From Bretschneidera sinensis (lineage: Eukaryota; Streptophyta; Magnoliopsida; Brassicales; Akaniaceae): a stretch of DNA of 64,000 bases. Shown here in pieces: positions 10,714 through 23,984 of the stretch. The DNA lies in contig CM043705.1 in the NCBI GenBank assembly GCA_023935145.1, positions 59,688,584-59,752,583 on the forward strand, written 5' to 3'. Made by a program: the position numbers and the translations under genes. Below the pieces are notes generated by a model. The model was given only the letters and a program-made list of their open reading frames with translations, was not told the origin of the DNA and did no database searches. Within the stretch, counting starts at the first letter, position 1. The number at the start of each line of letters is the position of its first letter.

Positions 10714-12109
10714 ACTCTGTACGCAGTTAAATACATTAAATCGATATCTTCTTTTCTTCACAGAATTACAATTCGAATTTACTTATAAAATTGCAAATCT
10801 TTTACAAATTAAACAATCAATTTATTTTACATTGAACTCTTGCTTTTCTGGCCTACTCCTCCTAGAGGTTGCACTGAATCCTGCCATATGTATGTGAGCT
10901 AAGATGGCGGTAGTGGTTCAAACCCGCTTTGTTGTCATCCCTATTGAATATTTGACGTTGTGATTTCTGCTATTTTTAAAAGATTTTCCCTTATCTTATT
11001 AAAATATTCGTTTAATTCCCCTCGAAAAAATATTTAATTCTATGTAGAAAAAGAATTCATCTAAACAATTTAGTACTCTATCTAAAAGTTGTAATTATTT
11101 TTTTAGATATAAATATTACTCCATATAATTGACAGTAATGTAATTAATATATATATCATGACAACATTCACGTAGGCAATGATGAGATGCTGAACATTTC
11201 ATTTACCTTACACATATTGTAATTATTTGATTAAATGTGAAAAACATTAAAAAGAAAAAAATAACTCCACTTAATTTCAAACTGAAATAGTGGCCTAAAA
11301 ATTTTATTTAAAAAAATCATTGTCTTGAAAGAAGTTTATATACATTCAAAATTCAGGTACACATTAATCTTAAGTCACTTAAAATAATAGTTTCCTCGTG
11401 TTTATTTGCCTAATCCAATTCAAATAACATATTAATTTTTATATAAATTAATTTCTCTCATTGTTAACAAAAATAGTTTAAAATATAAACTACTGCAACA
11501 GTACTATAGTGTTGGCACGTGCATTGCACGAGTACATAATTTGTATATATTATAATTTATGAAAGACTTGGGTAAAATGTCATTAGCTTCCATTTTTTAG
11601 ATTTTGTTTTCAAACTACGGAATTTGATATTTGCTGATATGTGAGATGTATGACATTTATCGGAGATGTTCCTAATTCTTTATTGGTTTTAAACCGCATT
11701 CATAGTGGAGAAAGTGAAAAACCAAATAAACGCATGGGATCAAAATGAAATTACCCAAAAAATATATATGAATGGATCAGAGAACCCATAATTGCTAGCT
11801 AGCGTGGAAACTGAAACAAGAATACAATAAAAAAAAAATTGAAAGAGAAGAAAATCCAAGGCTTTTTGCATTAAATTCTTTTTTTTTTTTTGGTTATAAT
11901 TATTGAAGTTAAACTTCTCCCAATTAAATGGAACAAAAATTACGATCTCAAACTCACGGAAAATTACGCTCGAGCTCACCAAATCAGTTACCAATTAATA
12001 TATCCTTAACTGCAACGTAAAAAAGCGTATGTAAATGGACGGAAACTGAAGATGAGTAATCATTTCTTTTTTCTCTACACGTTTTACGAACTGCATAATT
12101 ATTATCTTC

Positions 12110-12123
12110 TATAAAGCTATAAA
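12110..12123 (+). promoter_or_regulatory. Native proximal promoter of T3 (double TATAAA)
   Basis: TATAAA at 12110-12115 and 12118-12123, about 155 bp before the start codon. Confidence 0.5.
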
Positions 12124-12275
12124 GCAAGTAGCTTAATTACTCCACTACTACAGCAGTATTTAAGAGTTAATTAATCAACGGGCTTTGAGTTGTTGATGAA
12201 CAAAATGAATTAGTAGTAATAAGTCCATCTCCTTAATTATTTTTGTGTCTTATATTTAAACACTGACGATAAAAA

Positions 12276-14770
12276 ATGGGTGCTCGGCTTCCAATATTTC
12301 TTGCTGGTGCAATAGCTTTTGAAGTTTTTGGGGGAAAAGAGGAAGTCAAAGAATGGTGGAAGAAATACGGGATCAAATTTAAACCTGACGACCCTTGCTA
12401 TCCATGTAAGAAAGGCTATAGGACAGATTATGATTGTCGTAAGTGCAAAATAAAAGTAACCCTTTGGAATACAAAACGCCACTATGAAGTATATAGATAT
12501 GAAACGACTGATTATTGTAATTATTTTGAGGGGAGTTGGGATTATCACAATGATACCACGTCTTCTTACCCTTTTTACAGCTCAGAAAGTTGCCCTTTTA
12601 TAGAAAAACAATTTGATTGCCATAAGAATGGTCGACCAGACAAAGATTATCTTAAGTACAGATGGAAGCCCAATTCATGCACGTTACCCAAGTACGTACA
12701 TATTTACCAACCTTAATTTTCCTCTCTAAAGTCATTTACTAATTTAATAATTAATTACATGACTTATAAGACAATTTATATATATAAACAGATTTAACGG
12801 GAAAGATTTCTTGAGGAGATTTAAAGGAAAACGGATCATGTTTATTAGGGATTCAATGGGTCTTAATCAATGGCAGTCACTCACATGCATGCTTCATACA
12901 GCAGAACCACATGCTAAATATACCTTAACGAGGAAAAGAGGTCTCTCCACATTTAGCTTCCCGGTATGAGAATTTTCTTTTTCCTTTGAATTACTTTGTC
13001 TAAATTATCTTAGCTTAAATTTGGTATTCGTTTAAACTTTGGTGATGAACACTACACTTTTCTTGTTAGTGTAATTTAAAAAAAAAAAAAAAGAGAGGGG
13101 CAGTGCGTAGAAGAAGAAAGTTCGTCATCAAAATAATTCAGGGGTCCCCTTCAATAATTGGGGAGAATATTTAGATTTCAATGCATCATTTGAATGAGTC
13201 ACGTCAATATTATGGATGTTGTGACATTCATCCAATGATGAATCAATCTCATAAACCATTTTTTAATAAAAAGAAAAACAAAATCTATCTATGATACCCT
13301 TAATTCATGTAGTGGAGAATAAAACCACTAACCACTCATTTACTAAATTGTTACGATTACTAAAATATCATACCGCACTTCAATTTCATTTTTCTTTTTG
13401 TAGAGCTACAATGTTTCGTTAATGTTCTCCCGCAATGCACTGCTAGTTGATGTTGTTAGGGAGAAAGGTCGGCGAATTTTAAAACTTAATTCCATTAACG
13501 ATGGAGAAATATGGAAGGGAATCGATGCATTGATCTTCAATACATGGCATTGGTGGCTTCACAGTGGATCCAAAACACCGTAAGTTTTTCATTAACACTT
13601 GATTTGTGTCTCTAAATATTGAGGATTTTTTTTAACTGAAAAGTGCAATCAATCATATATACCCTCTTCATATGTTTGTGTTCATAGATTGAATTCTATT
13701 AAAAAAGACAATTGATTCCCTTGAACCGCAATCTTAGGTGTCTATCCTTCAAAAATATTAGTTGAAGTTACTTTTGGTTTTATAGAACCTTATATATATA
13801 CCAGGATCTTTTCCATTACATTGGTTCATCACATGATTTCTGAGTTGTTCACTCTGACCTTGCATACGAGGATCACAATCTCGTTGAAATTTCAAATTTC
13901 CACGCATCTTGACCATTTCTTATCGTTTTACCAAATAACTCAGGATTTTCCAATAAAATTCAGAATTTGTGTGATATTTTGAAAAATCCTTCAATTTCCA
14001 TGAATAGATAGGTAATATTTCGAGGAATTTTTTTTTTTGTCAATTTCTGGAAATTGAACAAATTAATTCTTGATGATGGAGTTTTTTACCCTTTTACAAT
14101 TTCAAATTGAAATCGAAATTTTCATTTGTACTTCCGTATTTCTTTTAGTCTCGAAATCTTTGTTGAAATCAAAATTAAAAACCTTGCTTTTATGTGATAT
14201 TTCTATTCTAAAAAAAAAAAAATTAACCTTACAGATGGGATGTTATTCAAGATGGGGAATCTACATACAAAGACATGGATCGCTTGGTTGCATACGAGAA
14301 AGCATTGAATACGTGGGCTAGATGGGTAAATTCTAATGTGGATACTACCAAAACCAAAATCTTCTTCCAGGGTGTTTCTCCGGATCATCACAAGTAAGTA
14401 AATTTCTATAGAGTGTCATATGTATTTGTTACATATCTTCATATTTTTCTTTCTTTTTTTTTAACACAGTTCAAGAGATTGGGGGGATCAAAATGCGAAG
14501 ACTTGCAAAGGGGAAACACATCCATTGCTTGAGTCTAAGTATCCAGGAGGTTTACATAAAGCGGAAGCAATTCTAGAAAAAGTAATAGGTACAATGCAAA
14601 AGAAAGTTCATCTGCTTAATGTGACAACCTTATCACAACTAAGGAAAGATGGTCACCCCTCGTCCTACGGTCATGTAGAATCCCTTGGAACAGACTGCAG
14701 CCATTGGTGTCTCCCCGGACTTCCTGATACCTGGAATGAACTCCTATATGCAACTCTACTTCAGAACTAG
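12276..14770 (+). CDS. T3: TBL family protein, open frame but RDS instead of GDS
   Basis: Exons 12276-12691, 12792-12963, 13404-13579, 14235-14393 and 14470-14770 give an uninterrupted 407-residue protein with normal splice sites. Residue 4 is Arg rather than Trp, which places a charge inside the putative signal anchor, and His replaces Arg at residue 69. Codon 158 is AGG, so the nucleophile motif is RDS; Ser160 and the DCSH motif are retained. The frame is otherwise clean and the native promoter is present, so this copy could make a stable but catalytically altered protein. It is the apparent parent type of T4-T6. Confidence 0.82.
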
Positions 14771-16880
14771 ATTATTTTCAAATCAAAGTTTTCCACAAGA
14801 AAGCATAACGTGAAACACACTTGTAATTCCTACCTTGTTCCTTAATGAATAACTAATCAAAATCTAACAAAATTATATAAAATCTTATTCTGGCCTACAT
14901 GTACAAGTTAGTGGCTAAATAGAGTACCAAAAATAAGAAAAAAAATTAATAGATGGGAGAAGCTATTTCTGCAGCAGAAATTGCTTCTTCCACAAAATTA
15001 TTTTGTTCTTTTTAGTGACGTATGTGTCATTAAAAGAAAAAAAATAAATAATTTGAAAGCAACTATGTCCTGTCAGCAAACCATATAGGAATTTGTGTTG
15101 CAAAATCACGATTGTTGCTTCTTCCATTCAGCAAGAATTACTAGGTTAACACAACGGAGAGAAAGAAAGACCTGAAGAAGCAAGGTTTTCTTTGTCCTCA
15201 CACAAACCGGGATTTATTTGTAGTTTTTGAAATTAAAACAGTCTTCAAGACAATTTAGTATTCTATATGAACAAGTGATCTTCCTAATAAAAAGTACTGT
15301 ATGTTTATAAGACAGTACAACTCTGTACGCAGTTAAATACATTAAATCGATATCTTCTTTTCTTCACAGAATTACAATTCGAATTTACTTATACAATTGC
15401 AAATCTTTTACAAATTAAACAATCAATTTATTTTACATTGAACTCTTGCTTTTCTGCACTACTCCTCCTAGAGGTTGCACTGAATCCTGCCATATGTATG
15501 TGAGCTAAGATGGCGGTAGTGGTTCAAACCCGCTTCGTTGTCATCCCTATTGAATATTTGACGCTGTGATTTCTGCTATTTTTAAAAGATTTTCCGTTAT
15601 CTTATTAAAATATTCATCTAATTCCCCTCGAAAAAATATTTAATTCTATGTAGAAAAAGAATTCATCTAAACAATTTAGTACTCTATCTAAAAGTTGTAA
15701 TTATTTTTTTAGATATAAATATTACACCATATAATTGACAGTAATGTAATTAATATATATATCATGACAACATTCACGTAGGCAATGATGAGATGCTGAA
15801 CATTTCATTTACCTTACACATATTGTAATTATTTGATTAAATGTGAAAAACGTTCAAAAGAAAAAAATAACTCCACTTAATTTCAAACTCAAATAGTGGC
15901 CTAAAAATTTTATTTAAAAAAATCATTGTCTTGAAAGAAGTTTATATACATTCAAAATTCAGGTACACATTAATCTTAAGTCACATAAAATAATAGTTTC
16001 CTCGTGTTTATTTGCCTAATCCAATTCAAATAACATATTAATTTTTATATAAATTAATTTCTCTCATTGTTAACAAAAATAGTTTAAAATATAAACTACT
16101 GCAATAGTACTATAGTCTTGGCACGTGCATTGCACGAGTACATAACTTGTATATATTATAATTTATGAAAGACTTGGGTAAAATGTCATTAGCTTCCATT
16201 TTTTAGATTTTGTTTTCAAACTACGGAATTTGATATTTGCTGATATGTGAGATGTATGACATTTATCGGAGATGTTCCTAATTCTTTATTGCTTTTAAAC
16301 CGCATTCATAGTGGAGAAAGTGAAAAGCCAAATTAACACATGGGATCAAAATGAAATTACCCAAAAAATATATATGAATGGATCAGAGAACCCATAATTG
16401 CTAGCTAGCGTGGAAATTGAAACAAGAATACTATAAAAAAAAAATTGAAAGAGAAGAAAATCCAAGGCTTTTTGTTTTAAATTCTTTTTTTTTTTTGTTT
16501 ATAATTATTAAAGTTAAACTTCTAGCAATTAAATGGAACAAAAATTACGATCTCAAACTCACGGAACATTACGCTCGAGCTCACCAAATCAGTTACCAAT
16601 TAATATATCCTTAACTGCAATGTAAAAAAGGGTATGTAAATGGACGGAAACTGAAGATGAGTAATCATTTCTTTTTTCTCTACACGTTTTACGAACTGCA
16701 TAATTATTATCTTTTATAAAGCTATAAAGCAAGTAGCTTAATTACTCCACTACTACAGCAGTATTTAAGAGTTAATTAATCAACGGGCTTTGAGTTGTTG
16801 ATGAACAAAATGAATTAGTAGTAATAAGTCCATCTCCTTAATTATTTTTGTGTCTTATATTTAAACACTGACGATAAAAA
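14771..16880. other. Spacer T3-T4
   Basis: No gene. Same layout as the T2-T3 spacer, with G-box near 16122-16127. Shares private variants (for example TATAGTCTTGGCACG) with the T4-T5 and T5-T6 spacers, marking them as one duplication series. Confidence 0.85.
16715..16728 (+). promoter_or_regulatory. Native proximal promoter of T4 (double TATAAA)
   Basis: TATAAA at 16715-16720 and 16723-16728, followed by the conserved leader up to the start at 16881. Confidence 0.5.
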
Positions 16881-19377
16881 ATGGGTGCTCGGCTTCCTAT
16901 ATTTCTTGCTGGTGCAATAGCTTTTGAAGTTTTTGGGGGAAAAGAGGAAGTCAAAGAATGGTGGAAGAAATACGGGATCAAATTTAAACCTGACGACCCT
17001 TGCTATCCATGTAAGAAAGGCTATAGGACAGATTATGATTGTCGTAAGTGCAAAATAAAAGTAACCCTTTGGAATACAAAACGCCACTATGAAGTATATA
17101 GATATGAAACGACTGATTATTGTAATTATTTTGAGGGGAGTTGGGATTATCACAATGATACCACGTCTTCTTACCCTTTTTACAGCTCAGAAAGTTGCCC
17201 TTTTATAGAAAAACAATTTGATTGCCATAAGAATGGTCGACCAGACAAAGATTATCTTAAGTACAGATGGAAGCCCAATTCATGCACGTTACCCAAGTAC
17301 GTACATATTTACCAACCTTAATTTTCCTCTCTAAAGTCATTTACTAATTTAATAATTAATTACATGACTTATAAGACAATTTATATATATAAACAGATTT
17401 AACGGGAAAGATTTCTTGAGGAGATTTAAAGGAAAACGGATCATGTTTATTAGGGATTCAATGGGTCTTAATCAATGGCAGTCACTCACATGCATGCTTC
17501 ATACAGCAGAACCACATGCTAAATATACCTTAACGAGGAAAAGAGGTCTCTCCACATTTAGCTTCCCGGTATGAGAATTTTCTTTTTCCTTTGAATTACT
17601 TTGTCTAAATTATCTTAGCTTAAATTTGGTATTCGTTTAAACTTTGGTGATGAACACTACACTTTTCTTGTTAGTGTAATTTTTAAAAAAAAAAAAAAAG
17701 AGAGGGGCAGTGCGTAGAAGAAGAAAGTTCGTCATCAAAATAATTCAGGGGTCCCCTTCAATAATTGGGGAGAATATTTAGATTTCAATGCATCATTTGA
17801 ATGAGTCACGTCAATATTATGGATGTTGTGACATTCATCCAATGATGAATCAATCTCATAAACCATTTTTTAATAAAAAGAAAAACAAAATCTATCTATG
17901 ATACCCTTAATTCATGTAGTGGAGAATAAAACCACTAACCACTCATTTACTAAATTGTTACGATTACTAAAATATCATACCGCACTTCAATTTCATTTTT
18001 CTTTTTGTAGAGCTACAATGTTTCGTTAATGTTCTCCCGCAATGCACTGCTAGTTGATGTTGTTTGGGAGAAAGGTCGGCGAATTTTAAAACTTAATTCC
18101 ATTAACGATGGAGAAATATGGAAGGGAATCGATGCATTGATCTTCAATACATGGCATTGGTGGCTTCACAGTGGATCCAAAACACCGATAGTTTTTCATT
18201 AACACTTGATTTGTGTCTCTAAATATTGAGGATTTTTTTTAACTGAAAAGTGCAATCAATCATATATACCCTCTTCATATGTTTGTGTTCATAGATTGAA
18301 TTCTATTAAAAAAGACAATTGATTCCCTTGAACCGCAATCTTAGGTGTCTATCCTTCAAAAATATTAGTTGAAGTTACTTTTGGTTTTATAGAACCTTAT
18401 ATATATACCAGGATCTTTTCCATTACATTGGTTCATCACATGATTTCTGAGTTGTTCACTCTGACCTTGCATACGAGGATCACAATCTCGTTGAAATTTC
18501 AAATTTCCACGCATCTTGACCATTTCTTATCGTTTTACCAAATAACTCAGGATTTTCCAATAAAATTCAGAATTTGTGTGATATTTTGAAAAATCCTTCA
18601 ATTTCCATGAATAGATAGGTAATATTTCGAGGAATTTTTTTTTTTGTCAATTTCTGGAAATTGAACAAATTAATTCTTGATGATGGAGTTTTTTACCCTT
18701 TTACAATTTCAAATTGAAATCGAAATTTTCATTTGTACTTCCGTATTTCTTTTAGTCTCGAAATCTTTGTTGAAATCAAAATTAAAAACCTTGCTTTTAT
18801 GTGATATTTCTATTCTAAAAAAAAAAAAATTAACCTTACAGATGGGATGTTATTCAAGATGGGGAATCTACATACAAAGACATGGATCGCTTGGTTGCAT
18901 ACGAGAAAGCATTGAATACGTGGGCTAGATGGGTAAATTCTAATGTGGATACTACCAAAACCAAAATCTTCTTCCAGGGTGTTTCTCCGGATCATCACAA
19001 GTAAGTAAATTTCTATAGAGTGTCATATGTATTTGTTACATATCTTCATATTTTTCTTTCTTTTTTTTTAACACAGTTCAAGAGATTGGGGGGATCAAAA
19101 TGCGAAGACTTGCAAAGGGGAAACACATCCATTGCTTGAGTCTAAGTATCCAGGAGGTTTACATAAAGCGGAAGCAATTCTAGAAAAAGTAATAGGTACA
19201 ATGCAAAAGAAAGTTCATCTGCTTAATGTGACAACCTTATCACAACTAAGGAAAGATGGTCACCCCTCGTCCTACGGTCATGTAGAATCCCTTGGAACAG
19301 ACTGCAGCCATTGGTGTCTCCCCGGACTTCCTGATACCTGGAATGAACTCCTATATGCAACTCTACTTCAGAACTAG
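16881..19377 (+). pseudogene. T4: TBL pseudogene, intron-3 donor destroyed, RDS motif
   Basis: Exons equivalent to 16881-17296, 17397-17568, 18011-18186, 18842-19000 and 19077-19377. The bases after exon 3 are GATAGT instead of GTAAGT (18187-18192), so the canonical donor is gone. Reading through adds five codons and stops at 18200-18202, giving about 259 residues without the DCSH motif. The nearest GT, four bases later (18191), would shift the frame. Residue 158 is Arg. VVRE is also changed to VVWE in exon 3. Exons 4 and 5 remain open, so the defect is recent. Confidence 0.8.
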
Positions 19378-21487
19378 ATTATTTTCAAATCAAAGTTTTC
19401 CACAAGAAAGCATAACGTGAAACACACTTGTAATTCCTACCTTGTTCCTTAATGAATAACTAATCAAAATCTAACAAAATTATATAAAATCTTATTCTGG
19501 CCTACATGTACAAGTTAGTGGCTAAATAGAGTACCAAAAATAAGAAAAAAAATTAATAGATGGGAGAAGCTATTTCTGCAGCAGAAATTGCTTCTTCCAC
19601 AAAATTATTTTGTTCTTTTTAGTGACGTATGTGTCATTAAAAGAAAAAAAATAAATAATTTGAAAGCAACTATGTCCTGTCAGCAAACCATATAGGAATT
19701 TGTGTTGCAAAATCACGATTGTTGCTTCTTCCATTCAGCAAGAATTACTAGGTTAACACAACGGAGAGAAAGAAAGACCTGAAGAAGCAAGGTTTTCTTT
19801 GTCCTCACACAAACCGGGATTTATTTGTAGTTTTTGAAATTAAAACAGTCTTCAAGACAATTTAGTATTCTATATGAACAAGTGATCTTCCTAATAAAAA
19901 GTACTGTATGTTTATAAGACAGTACAACTCTGTACGCAGTTAAATACATTAAATCGATATCTTCTTTTCTTCACAGAATTACAATTCGAATTTACTTATA
20001 CAATTGCAAATCTTTTACAAATTAAACAATCAATTTATTTTACATTGAACTCTTGCTTTTCTGCACTACTCCTCCTAGAGGTTGCACTGAATCCTGCCAT
20101 ATGTATGTGAGCTAAGATGGCGGTAGTGGTTCAAACCCGCTTCGTTGTCATCCCTATTGAATATTTGACGCTGTGATTTCTGCTATTTTTAAAAGATTTT
20201 CCGTTATCTTATTAAAATATTCATCTAATTCCCCTCGAAAAAATATTTAATTCTATGTAGAAAAAGAATTCATCTAAACAATTTAGTACTCTATCTAAAA
20301 GTTGTAATTATTTTTTTAGATATAAATATTACACCATATAATTGACAGTAATGTAATTAATATATATATCATGACAACATTCACGTAGGCAATGATGAGA
20401 TGCTGAACATTTCATTTACCTTACACATATTGTAATTATTTGATTAAATGTGAAAAACGTTCAAAAGAAAAAAATAACTCCACTTAATTTCAAACTCAAA
20501 TAGTGGCCTAAAAATTTTATTTAAAAAAATCATTGTCTTGAAAGAAGTTTATATACATTCAAAATTCAGGTACACATTAATCTTAAGTCACATAAAATAA
20601 TAGTTTCCTCGTGTTTATTTGCCTAATCCAATTCAAATAACATATTAATTTTTATATAAATTAATTTCTCTCATTGTTAACAAAAATAGTTTAAAATATA
20701 AACTACTGCAATAGTACTATAGTCTTGGCACGTGCATTGCACGAGTACATAACTTGTATATATTATAATTTATGAAAGACTTGGGTAAAATGTCATTAGC
20801 TTCCATTTTTTAGATTTTGTTTTCAAACTACGGAATTTGATATTTGCTGATATGTGAGATGTATGACATTTATCGGAGATGTTCCTAATTCTTTATTGCT
20901 TTTAAACCGCATTCATAGTGGAGAAAGTGAAAAGCCAAATTAACACATGGGATCAAAATGAAATTACCCAAAAAATATATATGAATGGATCAGAGAACCC
21001 ATAATTGCTAGCTAGCGTGGAAATTGAAACAAGAATACTATAAAAAAAAAATTGAAAGAGAAGAAAATCCAAGGCTTTTTGTTTTAAATTCTTTTTTTTT
21101 TTTGTTTATAATTATTAAAGTTAAACTTCTAGCAATTAAATGGAACAAAAATTACGATCTCAAACTCACGGAACATTACGCTCGAGCTCACCAAATCAGT
21201 TACCAATTAATATATCCTTAACTGCAATGTAAAAAAGGGTATGTAAATGGACGGAAACTGAAGATGAGTAATCATTTCTTTTTTCTCTACACGTTTTACG
21301 AACTGCATAATTATTATCTTTTATAAAGCTATAAAGCAAGTAGCTTAATTACTCCACTACTACAGCAGTATTTAAGAGTTAATTAATCAACGGGCTTTGA
21401 GTTGTTGATGAACAAAATGAATTAGTAGTAATAAGTCCATCTCCTTAATTATTTTTGTGTCTTATATTTAAACACTGACGATAAAAA
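19378..21487. other. Spacer T4-T5
   Basis: No gene. In the parts compared it equals the T3-T4 and T5-T6 spacers; the same 3'-flank hairpin, B-box-like motif, G-box and TATA boxes are present. Confidence 0.85.
21322..21335 (+). promoter_or_regulatory. Native proximal promoter of T5 (double TATAAA)
   Basis: TATAAA at 21322-21327 and 21330-21335. Confidence 0.5.
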
Positions 21488-23984
21488 ATGGGTGCTCGGC
21501 TTCCTATATTTCTTGCTGGTGCAATAGCTTTTGAAGTTTTTGGGGGAAAAGAGGAAGTCAAAGAATGGTGGAAGAAATACGGGATCAAATTTAAACCTGA
21601 CGACCCTTGCTATCCATGTAAGAAAGGCTATAGGACAGATTATGATTGTCGTAAGTGCAAAATAAAAGTAACCCTTTGGAATACAAAACGCCACTATGAA
21701 GTATATAGATATGAAACGACTGATTATTGTAATTATTTTGAGGGGAGTTGGGATTATCACAATGATACCACGTCTTCTTACCCTTTTTACAGCTCAGAAA
21801 GTTGCCCTTTTATAGAAAAACAATTTGATTGCCATAAGAATGGTCGACCAGACAAAGATTATCTTAAGTACAGATGGAAGCCCAATTCATGCACGTTACC
21901 CAAGTACGTACATATTTACCAACCTTAATTTTCCTCTCTAAAGTCATTTACTAATTTAATAATTAATTACATGACTTATAAGACAATTTATATATATAAA
22001 CAGATTTAACGGGAAAGATTTCTTGAGGAGATTTAAAGGAAAACGGATCATGTTTATTAGGGATTCAATGGGTCTTAATCAATGGCAGTCACTCACATGC
22101 ATGCTTCATACAGCAGAACCACATGCTAAATATACCTTAACGAGGAAAAGAGGTCTCTCCACATTTAGCTTCCCGGTATGAGAATTTTCTTTTTCCTTTG
22201 AATTACTTTGTCTAAATTATCTTAGCTTAAATTTGGTATTCGTTTAAACTTTGGTGATGAACACTACACTTTTCTTGTTAGTGTAATTTTTAAAAAAAAA
22301 AAAAAAGAGAGGGGCAGTGCGTAGAAGAAGAAAGTTCGTCATCAAAATAATTCAGGGGTCCCCTTCAATAATTGGGGAGAATATTTAGATTTCAATGCAT
22401 CATTTGAATGAGTCACGTCAATATTATGGATGTTGTGACATTCATCCAATGATGAATCAATCTCATAAACCATTTTTTAATAAAAAGAAAAACAAAATCT
22501 ATCTATGATACCCTTAATTCATGTAGTGGAGAATAAAACCACTAACCACTCATTTACTAAATTGTTACGATTACTAAAATATCATACCGCACTTCAATTT
22601 CATTTTTCTTTTTGTAGAGCTACAATGTTTCGTTAATGTTCTCCCGCAATGCACTGCTAGTTGATGTTGTTTGGGAGAAAGGTCGGCGAATTTTAAAACT
22701 TAATTCCATTAACGATGGAGAAATATGGAAGGGAATCGATGCATTGATCTTCAATACATGGCATTGGTGGCTTCACAGTGGATCCAAAACACCGATAGTT
22801 TTTCATTAACACTTGATTTGTGTCTCTAAATATTGAGGATTTTTTTTAACTGAAAAGTGCAATCAATCATATATACCCTCTTCATATGTTTGTGTTCATA
22901 GATTGAATTCTATTAAAAAAGACAATTGATTCCCTTGAACCGCAATCTTAGGTGTCTATCCTTCAAAAATATTAGTTGAAGTTACTTTTGGTTTTATAGA
23001 ACCTTATATATATACCAGGATCTTTTCCATTACATTGGTTCATCACATGATTTCTGAGTTGTTCACTCTGACCTTGCATACGAGGATCACAATCTCGTTG
23101 AAATTTCAAATTTCCACGCATCTTGACCATTTCTTATCGTTTTACCAAATAACTCAGGATTTTCCAATAAAATTCAGAATTTGTGTGATATTTTGAAAAA
23201 TCCTTCAATTTCCATGAATAGATAGGTAATATTTCGAGGAATTTTTTTTTTTGTCAATTTCTGGAAATTGAACAAATTAATTCTTGATGATGGAGTTTTT
23301 TACCCTTTTACAATTTCAAATTGAAATCGAAATTTTCATTTGTACTTCCGTATTTCTTTTAGTCTCGAAATCTTTGTTGAAATCAAAATTAAAAACCTTG
23401 CTTTTATGTGATATTTCTATTCTAAAAAAAAAAAAATTAACCTTACAGATGGGATGTTATTCAAGATGGGGAATCTACATACAAAGACATGGATCGCTTG
23501 GTTGCATACGAGAAAGCATTGAATACGTGGGCTAGATGGGTAAATTCTAATGTGGATACTACCAAAACCAAAATCTTCTTCCAGGGTGTTTCTCCGGATC
23601 ATCACAAGTAAGTAAATTTCTATAGAGTGTCATATGTATTTGTTACATATCTTCATATTTTTCTTTCTTTTTTTTTAACACAGTTCAAGAGATTGGGGGG
23701 ATCAAAATGCGAAGACTTGCAAAGGGGAAACACATCCATTGCTTGAGTCTAAGTATCCAGGAGGTTTACATAAAGCGGAAGCAATTCTAGAAAAAGTAAT
23801 AGGTACAATGCAAAAGAAAGTTCATCTGCTTAATGTGACAACCTTATCACAACTAAGGAAAGATGGTCACCCCTCGTCCTACGGTCATGTAGAATCCCTT
23901 GGAACAGACTGCAGCCATTGGTGTCTCCCCGGACTTCCTGATACCTGGAATGAACTCCTATATGCAACTCTACTTCAGAACTAG
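21488..23984 (+). pseudogene. T5: TBL pseudogene, duplicate of T4
   Basis: Exons equivalent to 21488-21903, 22004-22175, 22618-22793, 23449-23607 and 23684-23984. It carries the same GATAGT in place of the intron-3 donor (22794-22799), the same Arg158 and the same VVWE change as T4. The lesion therefore predates the duplication that made the two copies. Confidence 0.8.

Larger units (their letters stand above)
10165..12275. other. Spacer T2-T3
   Basis: No gene seen. It holds an AATGAATAA polyadenylation-like element shortly after the stop (near 10240) and AATAAA near 10680. It also has the AGTACTGT...ACAGTACT hairpin (10687-10713), a tRNA B-box-like GGTTCAAACCC near 10915-10925, a G-box near 11517-11522 and the native T3 promoter. 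Confidence 0.85.

Noticed and set aside
10905..10930. A true tRNA gene around the B-box-like motif
   Set aside because: No cloverleaf can be formed and the A-box to B-box distance is too short.
14070..14321. 83-codon ORF crossing from intron 3 into exon 4, present in many copies
   Set aside because: It reads exon 4 out of frame and spans a clear GT-AG acceptor; it is a by-product of the AT-rich intron.
16417..16614. 65-codon plus-strand ORF upstream of T4, T5, T6 and T7
   Set aside because: It lies in promoter-proximal spacer, includes homopolymer-encoded runs and is disrupted in other copies. No coding evidence.
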